Of a stretch of 64,000 bases of DNA, positions 8,767-16,897 are shown piece by piece. Under the pieces are notes generated by a model. That model was given only the letters and a program-made list of their open reading frames with translations, was not told where the DNA came from and did not search any database. A program made the translations under genes and the position numbers. This DNA comes from Mycobacterium sp. 050128 (GTDB lineage: Bacteria > Actinomycetota > Actinomycetes > Mycobacteriales > Mycobacteriaceae). Each line of letters begins with the position of its first letter. Position 1 is the stretch's first letter. The stretch covers positions 1,054,001 to 1,118,000 of the forward strand of contig NZ_JAZGLW010000001.1 of the NCBI RefSeq assembly GCF_036409155.1, given 5' to 3'.

Positions 8767-10164
8767 ATGGGCCGCAACCATCGCATCACGGACTGGGATC
8801 CGGAAGACACCGAGGCCTGGGAGGGTGGCAACGACAGGATCGCGCGCCGCAATCTGCTGTGCACGATGGCGGGTGACCAGGTGGCCTTCTCGATCTGGAC
8901 TCTCTGGTCGGTGATGGTGCTATTCATGCCGATGTCGGTCTACGGCTTCGACGCCGCCGACAAGTTGCTCCTCGGTGCCGTGGCCACGCTGGTCGGCGGC
9001 TGCGCGCGCATCCCCTACACGCTGGGCATCGCGAAGTTCGGCGGCCGCAACTGGACGGTGTTCTCCGCGTTCGTGTTGCTGATCCCGACCGTCGGCACCA
9101 TTGTCTTGCTGGCCAATCCCGGGCTGCCGCTGTGGCCGTATGTGCTGTGCGCGGCACTGACCGGCCTGGGCGGCGGCAACTACGCGGCATCGCTGACCAA
9201 CGTCAACGCCTTCTATCCGCAGCGGCTCAAGGGCACGGCCCTGGCGCTCAACGCCGGCGTCGGCAATCTCGGTGTCGCGGTGATTCAATTGGTCGGCCTG
9301 CTGGCGCTGGCCACCGCCGGGCACCAGGCGCCGTACTGGGTGTGCGCGGTTTATCTGGTGTTGCTCACCGCGGTCGGTATCACTGCGGCGCTGTTCATGG
9401 ACAACCTCGATCACGGCGTCGAGGTCAACCACATGCGCTCGATCCTGTTCGACCGCGACACCTGGGTGATCTCGCTGCTCTACATCTGCACCTTCGGCTC
9501 CTGGATCGGGTTTTCCTTCGCCTTCGGCCAGGTTCTGCAGGTCAACTTCGGGGCCCATGGCGAAAGCCCCGCCCACGCATCGCTGCACGCGGCTCAGATC
9601 GCCTTTGTCGGGCCGCTATTGGGCTCGCTGGCGCGAATCTACGGCGGCCGGCTGGCAGACCGCCGCGGCGGTAGTCGCGTCACCCTGGGCGTCCTGGTGG
9701 CCATGATTGCCGGCGCCGCCGTGCTGGTGGGCATCAGCACGGTCGAGGACCACAGCGGCGGGACGTCGTTTTCCGCGGTGGTCGGCTACGTCGTCGGGTT
9801 CATCGTTCTGTTCGTGCTGTCGGGGATGGGCAACGGATCGGTGTTCAAACTGATCCCGTCGGTCTTCGAGGCCCGCAGTCGCTCGCTGGATGTCAGCGAG
9901 GCGCAGCGCCGGCAGTGGTCGCGCGCCAAATCCGGATCGCTGATCGGCATCTGTTCGGCGGTCGGCGCGCTGGGCGGCGTCGGAATCAACTTGGCGCTGC
10001 GCGAGTCATACCTGCGCAGCGGCACCGAGACCGCGGCGTATTGGGTGTTTCTGACTTCTTACATCGCGGCGGCGATCCTGACCTGGATGATGTACGTGCG
10101 CCGCCCGGTATCTGTGCAGGATGCGCCGATTTCGGTGCTCACAACAGAGCCCGCCCGGGTGTGA
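8767..10164 (+). CDS. Nitrate/nitrite transporter, NarK3 type (copy 2)
   Basis: A 465-residue MFS transporter that aligns with copy 1 over its whole length, sharing DWDPEDTEAWEGGN, GGGNYAASLTNVNAFYPQ and GSVFKLIPSVFEARSRS-type blocks. The high similarity points to tandem duplication followed by divergence. The ATG at 8767 has GAAAGG upstream. M. tuberculosis has NarU (Rv0267) and NarK3 in this region but separated, so which of them each copy represents needs a tree. Membrane topology is about twelve helices. Confidence 0.9.
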   Translation: MGRNHRITDWDPEDTEAWEGGNDRIARRNLLCTMAGDQVAFSIWTLWSVMVLFMPMSVYGFDAADKLLLGAVATLVGGCARIPYTLGIAKFGGRNWTVFSAFVLLIPTVGTIVLLANPGLPLWPYVLCAALTGLGGGNYAASLTNVNAFYPQRLKGTALALNAGVGNLGVAVIQLVGLLALATAGHQAPYWVCAVYLVLLTAVGITAALFMDNLDHGVEVNHMRSILFDRDTWVISLLYICTFGSWIGFSFAFGQVLQVNFGAHGESPAHASLHAAQIAFVGPLLGSLARIYGGRLADRRGGSRVTLGVLVAMIAGAAVLVGISTVEDHSGGTSFSAVVGYVVGFIVLFVLSGMGNGSVFKLIPSVFEARSRSLDVSEAQRRQWSRAKSGSLIGICSAVGALGGVGINLALRESYLRSGTETAAYWVFLTSYIAAAILTWMMYVRRPVSVQDAPISVLTTEPARV

Positions 10165-10241
10165 TGATCACCGCAACGTGGGCAATGCGTCAGCAATCGT
10201 CAGGTAACGGCGCGGAAATGTCACAGGCATACACAGGTCGT

Positions 10242-11387
10242 ATGGACCAGCCCGAGTCCCCGCCGCTCACCGGTTACCGGATAGCGGTCACCTCTGCGCG
10301 CCGCTCCGAGGAGCTGTGCGCGTTGCTCGGCCGTCAGGGCGCCGAGGTCTCCAGTGCTGCCGCGATCAACATGATCGCGTTACCCGAAGATGAAGAACTG
10401 CAGAGCATTACCGAAGCCGTGATCGCCAATCCTCCCGACATTCTGGTAGCCCACACCGGCATCGGGTTTCGCGGCTGGTTGGCCGCGGCCGAGGGTTGGG
10501 GGTTGTCCAATCAGCTCCTCGCGTCGCTGTCCAAGGCGCGAGTGCTGGCGCGCGGGCCAAAGGCGACGGGGGCGCTGCGCGCGGCCGGTCTGCACGAAGA
10601 GTGGTCGCCGAAATCCGAATCTTCCCAAGAACTTCTCAAGTACCTGCTTGAATCGGGGGTGTCCGGCGCGCGGATCGCGGTGCAACTCCACGGCGCCGCC
10701 GACGCCTGGGACCCGTTCCCGGAATTCGTCGGAGGATTGCGCGCCGCGGGTGCCGAGGTGGTGCCGATCCGGGTGTATCGGTGGAAGTCCACCGCGATGG
10801 GCGGCAACTTCGACCAGCTGGTCACCGGAATCGCACGGCGCCAGTTCGATGCGGTCAGCTTCACCTCCGCGCCAGCCGCGGCGGCGGTCCTGGAGCGCAG
10901 CCGCGACTTGAATATCGAGGACCAGGTGATCGAGGCGATGCGCACCGATGTGCACGCCATGTGCGTCGGCCCGGTGACAGCACAGCCGTTGCACCGCAAG
11001 GGTATTCCGACGACGGCGCCCGAACGGATGCGACTGGGAGCGCTGGCCCGCCATATCGCCCAACAACTGCCACAGCTCGGGTCGTGCAATGTGAAGGCCG
11101 CGGGTCACGCGATCGAGATCCGCGGAAACTGCGTACTGGTCGACGGTTCGGTGCAATCGCTGTCCGGATCCGGGATGGCGGTACTGCGCGCGCTGGCGCA
11201 CCGTCCCGGCGACGTCGTGGCCCGCAATGATCTGTTACGGGTACTGCCCGGCAACAGCAGCGACCCGCACGCCGTCGATACGGCCGTGCTGCGACTGCGA
11301 ACAGCATTGGGCGACAAGAACATTGTCGCAACCGTCGTCAAGCGCGGCTACCGGCTGGCGATCGATGAACCGGTGGGAACGCCATGA
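10242..11387 (+). CDS. nnaR: NnaR-type regulator: uroporphyrinogen-III synthase-like domain plus winged helix
   Basis: 381 residues, the same length as Rv0260c. Residues 1 to about 265 have the HemD fold (GYRIAVTSARRSEEL, later DAVSFTSAPAAAAVLER). The last about 95 residues form an OmpR/PhoB-type winged helix (VQSLSGSGMAVLRALAHRP ... HAVDTAVLRLRTALGD, then VKRGYRL). Orthologues in M. smegmatis and Streptomyces (NnaR) are reported to activate nitrate/nitrite assimilation genes with GlnR. That fits the neighbours narK3, a siroheme chelatase and nirBD. Start ATG 10242 gives the family length; ATG 10218 is also in frame. The stop overlaps the next start by four bases. Confidence 0.85.
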   Translation: MDQPESPPLTGYRIAVTSARRSEELCALLGRQGAEVSSAAAINMIALPEDEELQSITEAVIANPPDILVAHTGIGFRGWLAAAEGWGLSNQLLASLSKARVLARGPKATGALRAAGLHEEWSPKSESSQELLKYLLESGVSGARIAVQLHGAADAWDPFPEFVGGLRAAGAEVVPIRVYRWKSTAMGGNFDQLVTGIARRQFDAVSFTSAPAAAAVLERSRDLNIEDQVIEAMRTDVHAMCVGPVTAQPLHRKGIPTTAPERMRLGALARHIAQQLPQLGSCNVKAAGHAIEIRGNCVLVDGSVQSLSGSGMAVLRALAHRPGDVVARNDLLRVLPGNSSDPHAVDTAVLRLRTALGDKNIVATVVKRGYRLAIDEPVGTP

Positions 11388-12121
11388 GTCTGATACTTGC
11401 CGCGCACGGCACGCGCCGACCGGGCGGTGTCGCGATGATCGGCGATCTGGCGGCACAGGTGAGCAGGCAGCTCGGCCGCACGGTTCGGGTCGCCTTCGTC
11501 GACGTGTTGGGACCCACTCCCAGCGAGGTACTTCGCACGGTCGGCGGCCACCGAGCCGTCGTGGTGCCCGCGTTCTTGTCCCGCGGCTACCACGTCCGCG
11601 CCGATGTGCCCGCCCATGTTGCGGCCAGCGGACATCCCAATGTCATCGTCACCCCGGCGCTGGGCCCGGGCGGCGATATCGCCCGGATCGTCGCCGACCA
11701 GTTGATGAAATCTGGTTGGCGCCCCGGTGATTCGGTGATCCTCGGGGCAGCGGGAACATCGGATCCCATCGCCTGTGCGGACCTGCACACCACCGCGACG
11801 CTGTTGTCGGCGCTGACCGGATCACGAGTCACCCTGGGATTCGCCGCCGTCGGCGATCCGCAGATCACCGAGGCTGTCGAGAGGGCACGGGCCGACGGGG
11901 CGCGCCGCGTCACGATCGCCTCCTATCTGCTCGCCGACGGGCTCTTCCAGGAAAGGTTGCGTAACTGCGGCGCCGATCTGGTCAGCGAGCCGCTGGGCAC
12001 TCATCCGCGGCTGGCACGCTTGATCGCCAACCGGTTCCGCCGGGCGGTGCCGGTGGCCACCCGGCATCCGGTACGTCGTTACCGGCCGGGCACGCCGACG
12101 CACGCGATGCTTGATCTTTGA
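11384..12121 (+). CDS. Sirohydrochlorin chelatase-like protein (CbiX/SirB family)
   Basis: 245 residues, matching Rv0259c. It begins with the chelatase signature LILAAHGTRRPGG, whose histidine binds metal, and repeats the fold in the second half with VILGAAGTSDP and a YLLADGLF segment. The family inserts Fe(II) or Co(II) into sirohydrochlorin. Given the overlap with nnaR (ATGA) and nirB nearby, making siroheme for nitrite reductase is the most economical role. Cobalt insertion for cobalamin is the alternative. The catalytic site in the second half is less well conserved (GTSD rather than AHGT). Confidence 0.8.
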   Translation: MSLILAAHGTRRPGGVAMIGDLAAQVSRQLGRTVRVAFVDVLGPTPSEVLRTVGGHRAVVVPAFLSRGYHVRADVPAHVAASGHPNVIVTPALGPGGDIARIVADQLMKSGWRPGDSVILGAAGTSDPIACADLHTTATLLSALTGSRVTLGFAAVGDPQITEAVERARADGARRVTIASYLLADGLFQERLRNCGADLVSEPLGTHPRLARLIANRFRRAVPVATRHPVRRYRPGTPTHAMLDL

Positions 12122-12145
12122 TCACCCGCGGGTGATCCTGGCACC

Positions 12146-12595
12146 ATGCCCAGTCGCGAAGAGCCATCGCGTGGGCTCCTCGACCCGGTCGCCAAGATGC
12201 TGCGGTTGCCGTTCGGCACACCGGAATTCGTCGACCGGATCATCACCGGAGGGGTCAACCAAGTCGGCCGCCGAACGCTCTACCTGCTGATCACCACCTG
12301 GGACGCCGCCGGCGGTGGCCCGTTCGCGGCCAGCGCCGTCGCCTCCACGGGCATGGCCAAGACGGCCGAGGTTGTGCAAAGCATGTTCATCGGGCCGGTT
12401 TTCGGCCCGGTGCTCAAAATGCTGGGCGCCGACAAGGCCGCCGTGCGGGCGTCGCTATGCGCCTCGCAGCTGGTCGGCCTCGGCATCATGCGCTACGGGG
12501 TGCGTAGCGAGCCACTGCACTCGATGTCGGTCGAGGCGCTCGTCGACGCCATCGGCCCGACGATGCAGCGCTACCTGGTCGGCGATATCGGTTAG
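12146..12595 (+). CDS. TetR-like ligand-binding domain protein lacking the HTH
   Basis: 149 residues, matching Rv0258c. The sequence resembles only the C-terminal half of TetR regulators: the ASLCASQLVGLGIMRYGVR helix and the closing VDAIGPTMQRYL are typical of the TetR_C domains common in actinobacteria. No helix-turn-helix lies upstream in any frame, and the gene has a clean ATG start 24 bases after the previous stop. It cannot bind DNA in the usual way. It may sense a ligand, pair with a full-length TetR, or be a stable remnant. Its stop overlaps that of nirD tail-to-tail by four bases. Confidence 0.75.
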   Translation: MPSREEPSRGLLDPVAKMLRLPFGTPEFVDRIITGGVNQVGRRTLYLLITTWDAAGGGPFAASAVASTGMAKTAEVVQSMFIGPVFGPVLKMLGADKAAVRASLCASQLVGLGIMRYGVRSEPLHSMSVEALVDAIGPTMQRYLVGDIG

Positions 12596-12948
12596 GCAGC
12601 CGATCGCGCGATCTGGATTTCTCCCTCGTCGGTGATGCGCACCTGGTACACCGGCACGGACACCCGCGGGTCGTCCAGGCACAGTCCGTCTTCGAGCGCG
12701 AAAGCCTGCTTGAGAATGGGTGATTGGACGGCGGCACGACCGCCACGGTCACCGACGATGCCGCGCGAGATCACGGCCGCGCCGGAGAACGGGTCGATGT
12801 TGCCGACCGCATGCACCGAGCCGTCGTCCAGACGGAACAGCGCCGCCTGAGAACCGTCGTCGAGTAGCACGCCGACGCCACGACCGGGAATGAGGTGGTC
12901 GTAGCTGCAGGCGGTGGTCCACACCGCAATGTCGTTGACAATTGTCAC
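12592..12948 (-). CDS. nirD: Nitrite reductase (NADH) small subunit NirD
   Basis: 118 residues with a Rieske-like fold that lacks the cluster ligands, as is normal for NirD (VGVLLDDGSQAALFRLDDG, AVGNIDPFSGAAVISRG). It partners NirB in the cytosolic six-electron reduction of nitrite to ammonium. It lies 14 bases downstream of nirB in the same operon, with a ribosome site GGAGACAAG just before ATG 12948. Matches Rv0253. In M. tuberculosis cobU, cobQ1 and PPE2 follow; here nirD directly meets the convergent TetR-like gene. Confidence 0.93.
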   Translation of the reverse strand: MTIVNDIAVWTTACSYDHLIPGRGVGVLLDDGSQAALFRLDDGSVHAVGNIDPFSGAAVISRGIVGDRGGRAAVQSPILKQAFALEDGLCLDDPRVSVPVYQVRITDEGEIQIARSAA

Positions 12949-12962
12949 GCTTGTCTCCTGAA

Positions 12963-15530
12963 CTATGAACGGACTCGCGGCATGCCAATGGACACAGGGA
13001 TTTTGCGTCCGGCATGCTCAGTGAATGTGACAGTCGAATCGATTTCGTCCGGCGCGTTGACGAAGGAGACAAACCGCGAGAGCTTGTCCGGATCTTCGAG
13101 CACGCCCTTCCATTCGCACTTGTAGTTGTCCACGTGCCGCTCCATCGCGGCCTCGAATTCCTCGGCCAGCCCGAGGGAGTCCTCACACACCACCTCACGC
13201 AGGTGGTCGAGACCGCCGTCCAGCGATTCGACCCACGGCGCGGTGCGCTGCAACCGGTCGGCGGTGCGGATGTAGTACATGAGGAACCGGTCGACGTAAC
13301 GGACCAGCGTTTCGGTGTCGAGGTCACTGGCCAGCAACTGGGCGTGTTTGGGAGTCATACCACCGTTGCCGCCGACGTAGAGGTTCCAACCCTTTTCGGT
13401 GGCGATGACGCCGACGTCCTTGCCGCGCGCCTCGGCGCATTCCCGCGCACAGCCCGAGACACCCATCTTGATCTTGTGCGGTGCCCGCAGGCCGCGGTAG
13501 CGCAGCTCCAAGTCGATGGCCAGTTGCACCGAGTCCTGCTGGCCGTAGCGGCACCAGTCGGTGCCCACACAGCTTTTAACGGTGCGTAGCGACTTGCCGT
13601 AGGCGTGGCCGGATTCCATGCCGCCGTCGACCAGCCGCTTCCAGATCTGCGGCAGTTGGTCTACCCGGGCGCCGAACAGGTCGATCCGCTGACCGCCGGT
13701 GATCTTCGTGTAAAGCCCGAAGTCCTGGGCGATCTGGCCGATCAGGATCAGGTGCTCGGGCTTGATGTCACCGCCGGGAACCCGTGGCACCACCGAGTAG
13801 CTGCCGTTCTTCTGAATGTTGGCCAGGAAGTGGTCGTTGGAATCCTGCAGCGAGGCCTGCTCGCCCTCGAGGATGTGGTCCGAGCCGGTCGAGGCCAGAA
13901 TCGACGCGACCACGGGTTTGCAGATGTCGCAACCCTTTCCGCGACCGAACTTCTCCAGCAGACCGGAGAAGGTCCGGATCTCGGTGGCCGAGATGATTTC
14001 GAAAAGCTCCGCACGCGACTGGCTGAAGTGCTCGCACAGCGCCTTGGACTGAGCCACGCCCTCGGCTTCGAGCAGTTGCTTGAGCAGCGGCACGCACGAG
14101 CCACACGACGTGCCGGCCGCCGTGCACGACTTCAGCGATCCGACGTCGCTGCAACCGTCGGCGATCGCGCACTTCAGGTCGGCCTTGCTGACGTTGTTGC
14201 AGGAGCAGATCTGCGCCGAATCCGGAAGCGCGCCGACACCCAAAGCCGATGAGCCGCCGCCGGATCCTGCCGGTGCGATCAGCGCGAGCGGGTCACCCGG
14301 CAGCTCGCTGCCGACCATCGGCCGCAGCACCCCGTAGCTGGACGCGTCACCCACCAGCACCCCGCCGAGCAGGGTCTTGGCGTCGTCGGAGAGCACCAGC
14401 TTGGCGTAGGTCCGGTTCACCGCGTCGTTGATGGCGACCTCGAGGCAGTTCTCGGTTGTGCCCATCGCGTCACCGAAGCTGGCGACGTCGACGCCCAGCA
14501 GTTTGAGCTTGGTGGACAGATCGGCTTCCGGGAACTCCGCGGCGCCGCCCAGCAGCCGGTCCACCACGACCTCCGCGGAGGTGTAGCCCGGTCCGACCAG
14601 GCCGTAGCACCGCCCGTCGATCGCGGCGACCTCGCCGATCGCATAGATGTCGGGATCGCTTGTCCGACAAGACAAGTCAGTGAGCACGCCGCCACGCTCG
14701 GCCAGCGTCAGCCCCGCTGCCGCGGCCAGCTCGTCACGCGGCCGCACGCCGGCCGCGAAAATCACCGGGCCGGCCTCGATCACGTCGCCGTCGGTCAGCC
14801 GCACCCGCGTCGCCACCGAACCGTCCGCACGTTCAACGGATTCAATCGATTCGGTGCCCGTGCCGACGTGCACCGAGATGCCGAGCTCGGTGATCATCCG
14901 GGCCAGCAGCCCGCCACCGGCCTCGTCGATCTGCTGGGCCATCAGTCGCGGCATCATTTCAACGACGTGTGTTTCCAACCCGAACTGGCGCAACGCATTG
15001 GCGGCTTCGAGTCCGAGCAGGCCGCCGCCGATCACCACGCCGGCGGCGTCGTGACCCTCATCACGGGCGCGCTCGGCTCCAGCCCGGATCGCGTCGAGGT
15101 CGTCCAGGGTGCGGTAGACGTGGCAGGCGGGCAGGTCGTGTCCGGGCACCGGGGGGACGAAGGCGTAGGAACCCGTGGCCAGGACCAGGGCGTCGTAGTC
15201 GTACCGTTCGCCATCCGCGGTCACCACTGACTTTGTCGCGCGGTCGATTTCGGTGACCCGTGCGTTCAGCAGCAGCCGTACCCGCTCGTCGCCGGGGTAG
15301 TCGTTGCCGGGCAACGCCAGCAGGGCGCGGTCCCAGCCTTCGGTGTACGAGGTCAAGCCAACGCGGTCGTAGGCGGCGTCGGCCTCTTCGGCCAAAACGG
15401 TGATGCGCCAAGCCCCGTCGGTGTCACGGGCGCGCAGCGCCTCGACCAGACGGTGGCCCACCATGCCGTGCCCGACCACAACCAAGTGACGGGCAGCACG
15501 CTGCGCACGCGAGTCTGGGGCTGGGGTCAT
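12963..15530 (-). CDS. nirB: Nitrite reductase (NADH) large subunit NirB
   Basis: An 855-residue siroheme enzyme, matching Rv0252. The order is: an FAD/NADH domain from residue about 15 (VVVGHGMVGHRL), a BFD-type [2Fe-2S] domain near 440-480 (ICSCNNV ... TSCGSC), a second cysteine pair (CDICKP), then the sulfite/nitrite reductase half. The siroheme-[4Fe-4S] cysteines lie in SCVGTDWCRYG (about 650) and SGCARECAEA (about 690). It reduces nitrite to ammonium with NADH for nitrogen assimilation. It is divergent from acr2 across 225 bases that hold a long inverted repeat. In mycobacteria nirBD is known to depend on GlnR and on NnaR. Confidence 0.95.
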   Translation of the reverse strand: MTPAPDSRAQRAARHLVVVGHGMVGHRLVEALRARDTDGAWRITVLAEEADAAYDRVGLTSYTEGWDRALLALPGNDYPGDERVRLLLNARVTEIDRATKSVVTADGERYDYDALVLATGSYAFVPPVPGHDLPACHVYRTLDDLDAIRAGAERARDEGHDAAGVVIGGGLLGLEAANALRQFGLETHVVEMMPRLMAQQIDEAGGGLLARMITELGISVHVGTGTESIESVERADGSVATRVRLTDGDVIEAGPVIFAAGVRPRDELAAAAGLTLAERGGVLTDLSCRTSDPDIYAIGEVAAIDGRCYGLVGPGYTSAEVVVDRLLGGAAEFPEADLSTKLKLLGVDVASFGDAMGTTENCLEVAINDAVNRTYAKLVLSDDAKTLLGGVLVGDASSYGVLRPMVGSELPGDPLALIAPAGSGGGSSALGVGALPDSAQICSCNNVSKADLKCAIADGCSDVGSLKSCTAAGTSCGSCVPLLKQLLEAEGVAQSKALCEHFSQSRAELFEIISATEIRTFSGLLEKFGRGKGCDICKPVVASILASTGSDHILEGEQASLQDSNDHFLANIQKNGSYSVVPRVPGGDIKPEHLILIGQIAQDFGLYTKITGGQRIDLFGARVDQLPQIWKRLVDGGMESGHAYGKSLRTVKSCVGTDWCRYGQQDSVQLAIDLELRYRGLRAPHKIKMGVSGCARECAEARGKDVGVIATEKGWNLYVGGNGGMTPKHAQLLASDLDTETLVRYVDRFLMYYIRTADRLQRTAPWVESLDGGLDHLREVVCEDSLGLAEEFEAAMERHVDNYKCEWKGVLEDPDKLSRFVSFVNAPDEIDSTVTFTEHAGRKIPVSIGMPRVRS

Positions 15531-15597
15531 GCCATGAGGTTAGGGGTCAGAAATTAAGGAAAAATCCCCGAATGTATCGCTCGTATGACGTGGCTCT

Positions 15598-15627
15598 CAC
15601 ACCTCACAACTTCCTGTGTGATGTGTG
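15598..15627. promoter_or_regulatory. 30-bp inverted repeat upstream of nirB (11-8-11)
   Basis: CACACCTCACA, eight bases, then TGTGATGTGTG: the arms match at 10 of 11 positions. It lies 68 bases upstream of nirB and 129 bases before acr2. Ten bases of the left arm recur upstream of the second narK copy. This is a likely regulator site for nitrite genes, with NnaR the best guess from context; a role in acr2 control is also possible. Confidence 0.5.
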
Positions 15628-15655
15628 TTCGCTCGAGGCGAACGTGCAGGTGGAA

Positions 15656-15676
15656 CTTCAGCGTAGTCAACTCAAG
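15656..15676 (+). promoter_or_regulatory. HAIR-like HspR operator upstream of acr2
   Basis: CTTCAGC-N7-ACTCAAG resembles the HspR operator HAIR (CTTGAGT-N7-ACTCAAG), with a perfect right half and two mismatches in the left. It is followed by the perfect 12-bp palindrome GGCTATATAGCC (15680-15691), which includes a TATA-like stretch that could serve as a -10 region. In M. tuberculosis acr2 is repressed by HspR and induced by heat, oxidative and envelope stress sigma factors. Confidence 0.5.
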
Positions 15677-15755
15677 TTTGGCTATATAGCCGGCCGGCAA
15701 GGCGCCGGTCACAGCAAACTCACAATGAAACTCAAGGAAGCAACGAGGAGACGAA

Positions 15756-16196
15756 ATGAGTAATCTCGCAGTGTGGTCGCGCCCGGCCTGGGACACCGAC
15801 CGATGGTTGCGCGACTTCTTCGGCCCGGCCGCGACGGCGGACTGGTATAAGCCGGTGAACAGCGGTTTCAACCCTGCGGCCGAGATCGTCAAGGACGGCG
15901 ACGACGCGGTCGTGCGCCTGGAACTGCCCGGTGTTGACGTCGAGAAGGACGTCAACGTCGAGGTCGACAAGGGGCGCCTGGTAATTCACGGCGAACACCG
16001 CGACGAGCACGCAGAGGACACCGACGGCCGTACCTTGCGGGAGATCCGCTATGGATCGTTCCGTCGCTCGTTCCAGCTGCCCGCGCACGTCACCGGCGAG
16101 GCCATCAAGGCCTCCTACGACGCCGGCGTGTTAACCGTGCGGGTCAGCGGCGCGTACGCCGGAACCCAGGCGCAGCGCATCGAGATCGCCAAGTAA
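15756..16196 (+). CDS. acr2: Small heat-shock protein Acr2 (Hsp20 family)
   Basis: A 146-residue alpha-crystallin chaperone that holds unfolding proteins in large oligomers; it matches Rv0251c. The alpha-crystallin domain spans about residues 40-135 (VVRLELPGVDVEKDVNV, then SYDAGVLTVRVSGAY), and the tail carries the I-x-I-type motif RIEIAK that joins oligomer subunits. It is about 13 residues shorter than the M. tuberculosis form, mainly in the N-terminus and one loop. The ribosome site AGGAG at 15746-15750 precedes ATG 15756. An HspR-like operator lies 80 bases upstream. Confidence 0.93.
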   Translation: MSNLAVWSRPAWDTDRWLRDFFGPAATADWYKPVNSGFNPAAEIVKDGDDAVVRLELPGVDVEKDVNVEVDKGRLVIHGEHRDEHAEDTDGRTLREIRYGSFRRSFQLPAHVTGEAIKASYDAGVLTVRVSGAYAGTQAQRIEIAK

Positions 16197-16204
16197 CCGT
16201 TGAG

Positions 16205-16253
16205 CGTCGGGTTGTTGGGAGAAATCGCCTTCAAGGCGCCCGACAACCCGACG
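16205..16253. terminator. Bidirectional hairpin between acr2 and the DUF302 gene
   Basis: The arms CGTCGGGTTGTTGGG and CCCGACAACCCGACG pair at 14 of 15 positions and enclose a second small hairpin (CGCCTT-C-AAGGCG). It lies between two convergent stops only 65 bases apart. There is no U-tract, as is usual for mycobacterial hairpin terminators. Confidence 0.6.
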
Positions 16254-16261
16254 TTCGCGTC

Positions 16262-16801
16262 CTAGCGGCTGAACGCCTGATCGGCGTCGATTCCGATGAC
16301 CCGCAACAGGTTTGCCACCTTGCGATCCAGGCTCTCGCCCACCTTCGCCACCTCGGCGACGCCGAGACTGCCGAATGCGGGACCAGGCTGGTCCATCGAA
16401 AACACCGCATTGCCGTCGACGTCCGCGTAGATCAGCAGCCGTAATGGCGCGTACAGCAATGCTTTCGGGTCGTGGCGGTACATGGTCTCGGCGATCGTGT
16501 GGTTGCCGAGCAGATACTCCACCGCCTTGGTGGTGTGGCCGGCAAGGCTGAAGAACGGCAGCGCGTCGATCTTCGCGTAGACCATCAGGTCGTGCGGCGC
16601 GTTACGCGCCGCGGCCGCAAGGACGTCGTCCCAGCCGCCGCCGCGATCGACGATCTCGCGCACCGCTGCCCGGTCGACCGGCGGTGCGGCCTTCTCGAAA
16701 GCCGCGACGAAATCGTCGAAATCCACGCCCGTAGTGATGTCGATGCGGTTCATGGTGTGCGACACGACGTTGAATTCGGCTGTCTTAACGCTACTTGTCA
16801 T
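16262..16801 (-). CDS. DUF302 domain protein
   Basis: 179 residues. The second half is a clear DUF302 domain: ETMYRHDPKALLYAPLRLL, then SMDQPGPAFGSLG and a LDRKVANLL helix. The fold is small and soluble, with no signal peptide; the biochemical role is unknown in this family. ATG 16801 follows GGGGA at good spacing, while the TTG at 16813 is unlikely. It is divergent from an HxlR regulator, and the 96-base gap between them carries two palindromic operators. It is therefore very probably the regulated target of that protein. Confidence 0.8.
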   Translation of the reverse strand: MTSSVKTAEFNVVSHTMNRIDITTGVDFDDFVAAFEKAAPPVDRAAVREIVDRGGGWDDVLAAAARNAPHDLMVYAKIDALPFFSLAGHTTKAVEYLLGNHTIAETMYRHDPKALLYAPLRLLIYADVDGNAVFSMDQPGPAFGSLGVAEVAKVGESLDRKVANLLRVIGIDADQAFSR

Positions 16802-16824
16802 GACATTCCCCAAGACTCGTCAAT

Positions 16825-16840
16825 GGTTCGGTGAACGAAC
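16825..16840. promoter_or_regulatory. HxlR-type operator, copy 1
   Basis: GGTTCG-GTGAA-CGAAC is an inverted repeat with a five-base centre identical to that of copy 2, which starts 34 bases away. It lies 24 bases upstream of the DUF302 start, where a bound repressor would cover its promoter. Confidence 0.65.
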
Positions 16841-16858
16841 TTAACACTTCGACTATAC

Positions 16859-16875
16859 GGTTCAGTGAATGAACC
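16859..16875. promoter_or_regulatory. HxlR-type operator, copy 2
   Basis: GGTTCA-GTGAA-TGAACC is a perfect six-base inverted repeat around the same GTGAA centre as copy 1. It includes the GTG at 16865, so that codon is unlikely to be the HxlR start; the downstream GTG at 16898 fits better. Two like sites between a regulator and its divergent neighbour suggest autoregulation and joint control. Confidence 0.65.
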
Positions 16876-16897
16876 AGCAAGGGGTAGTATTGACAAC

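Noticed and set aside
8408..8914. A 168-codon frame between the narK genes
   Set aside because: Starts in the intergenic DNA and runs out of frame through the second narK gene; composition is not protein-like.
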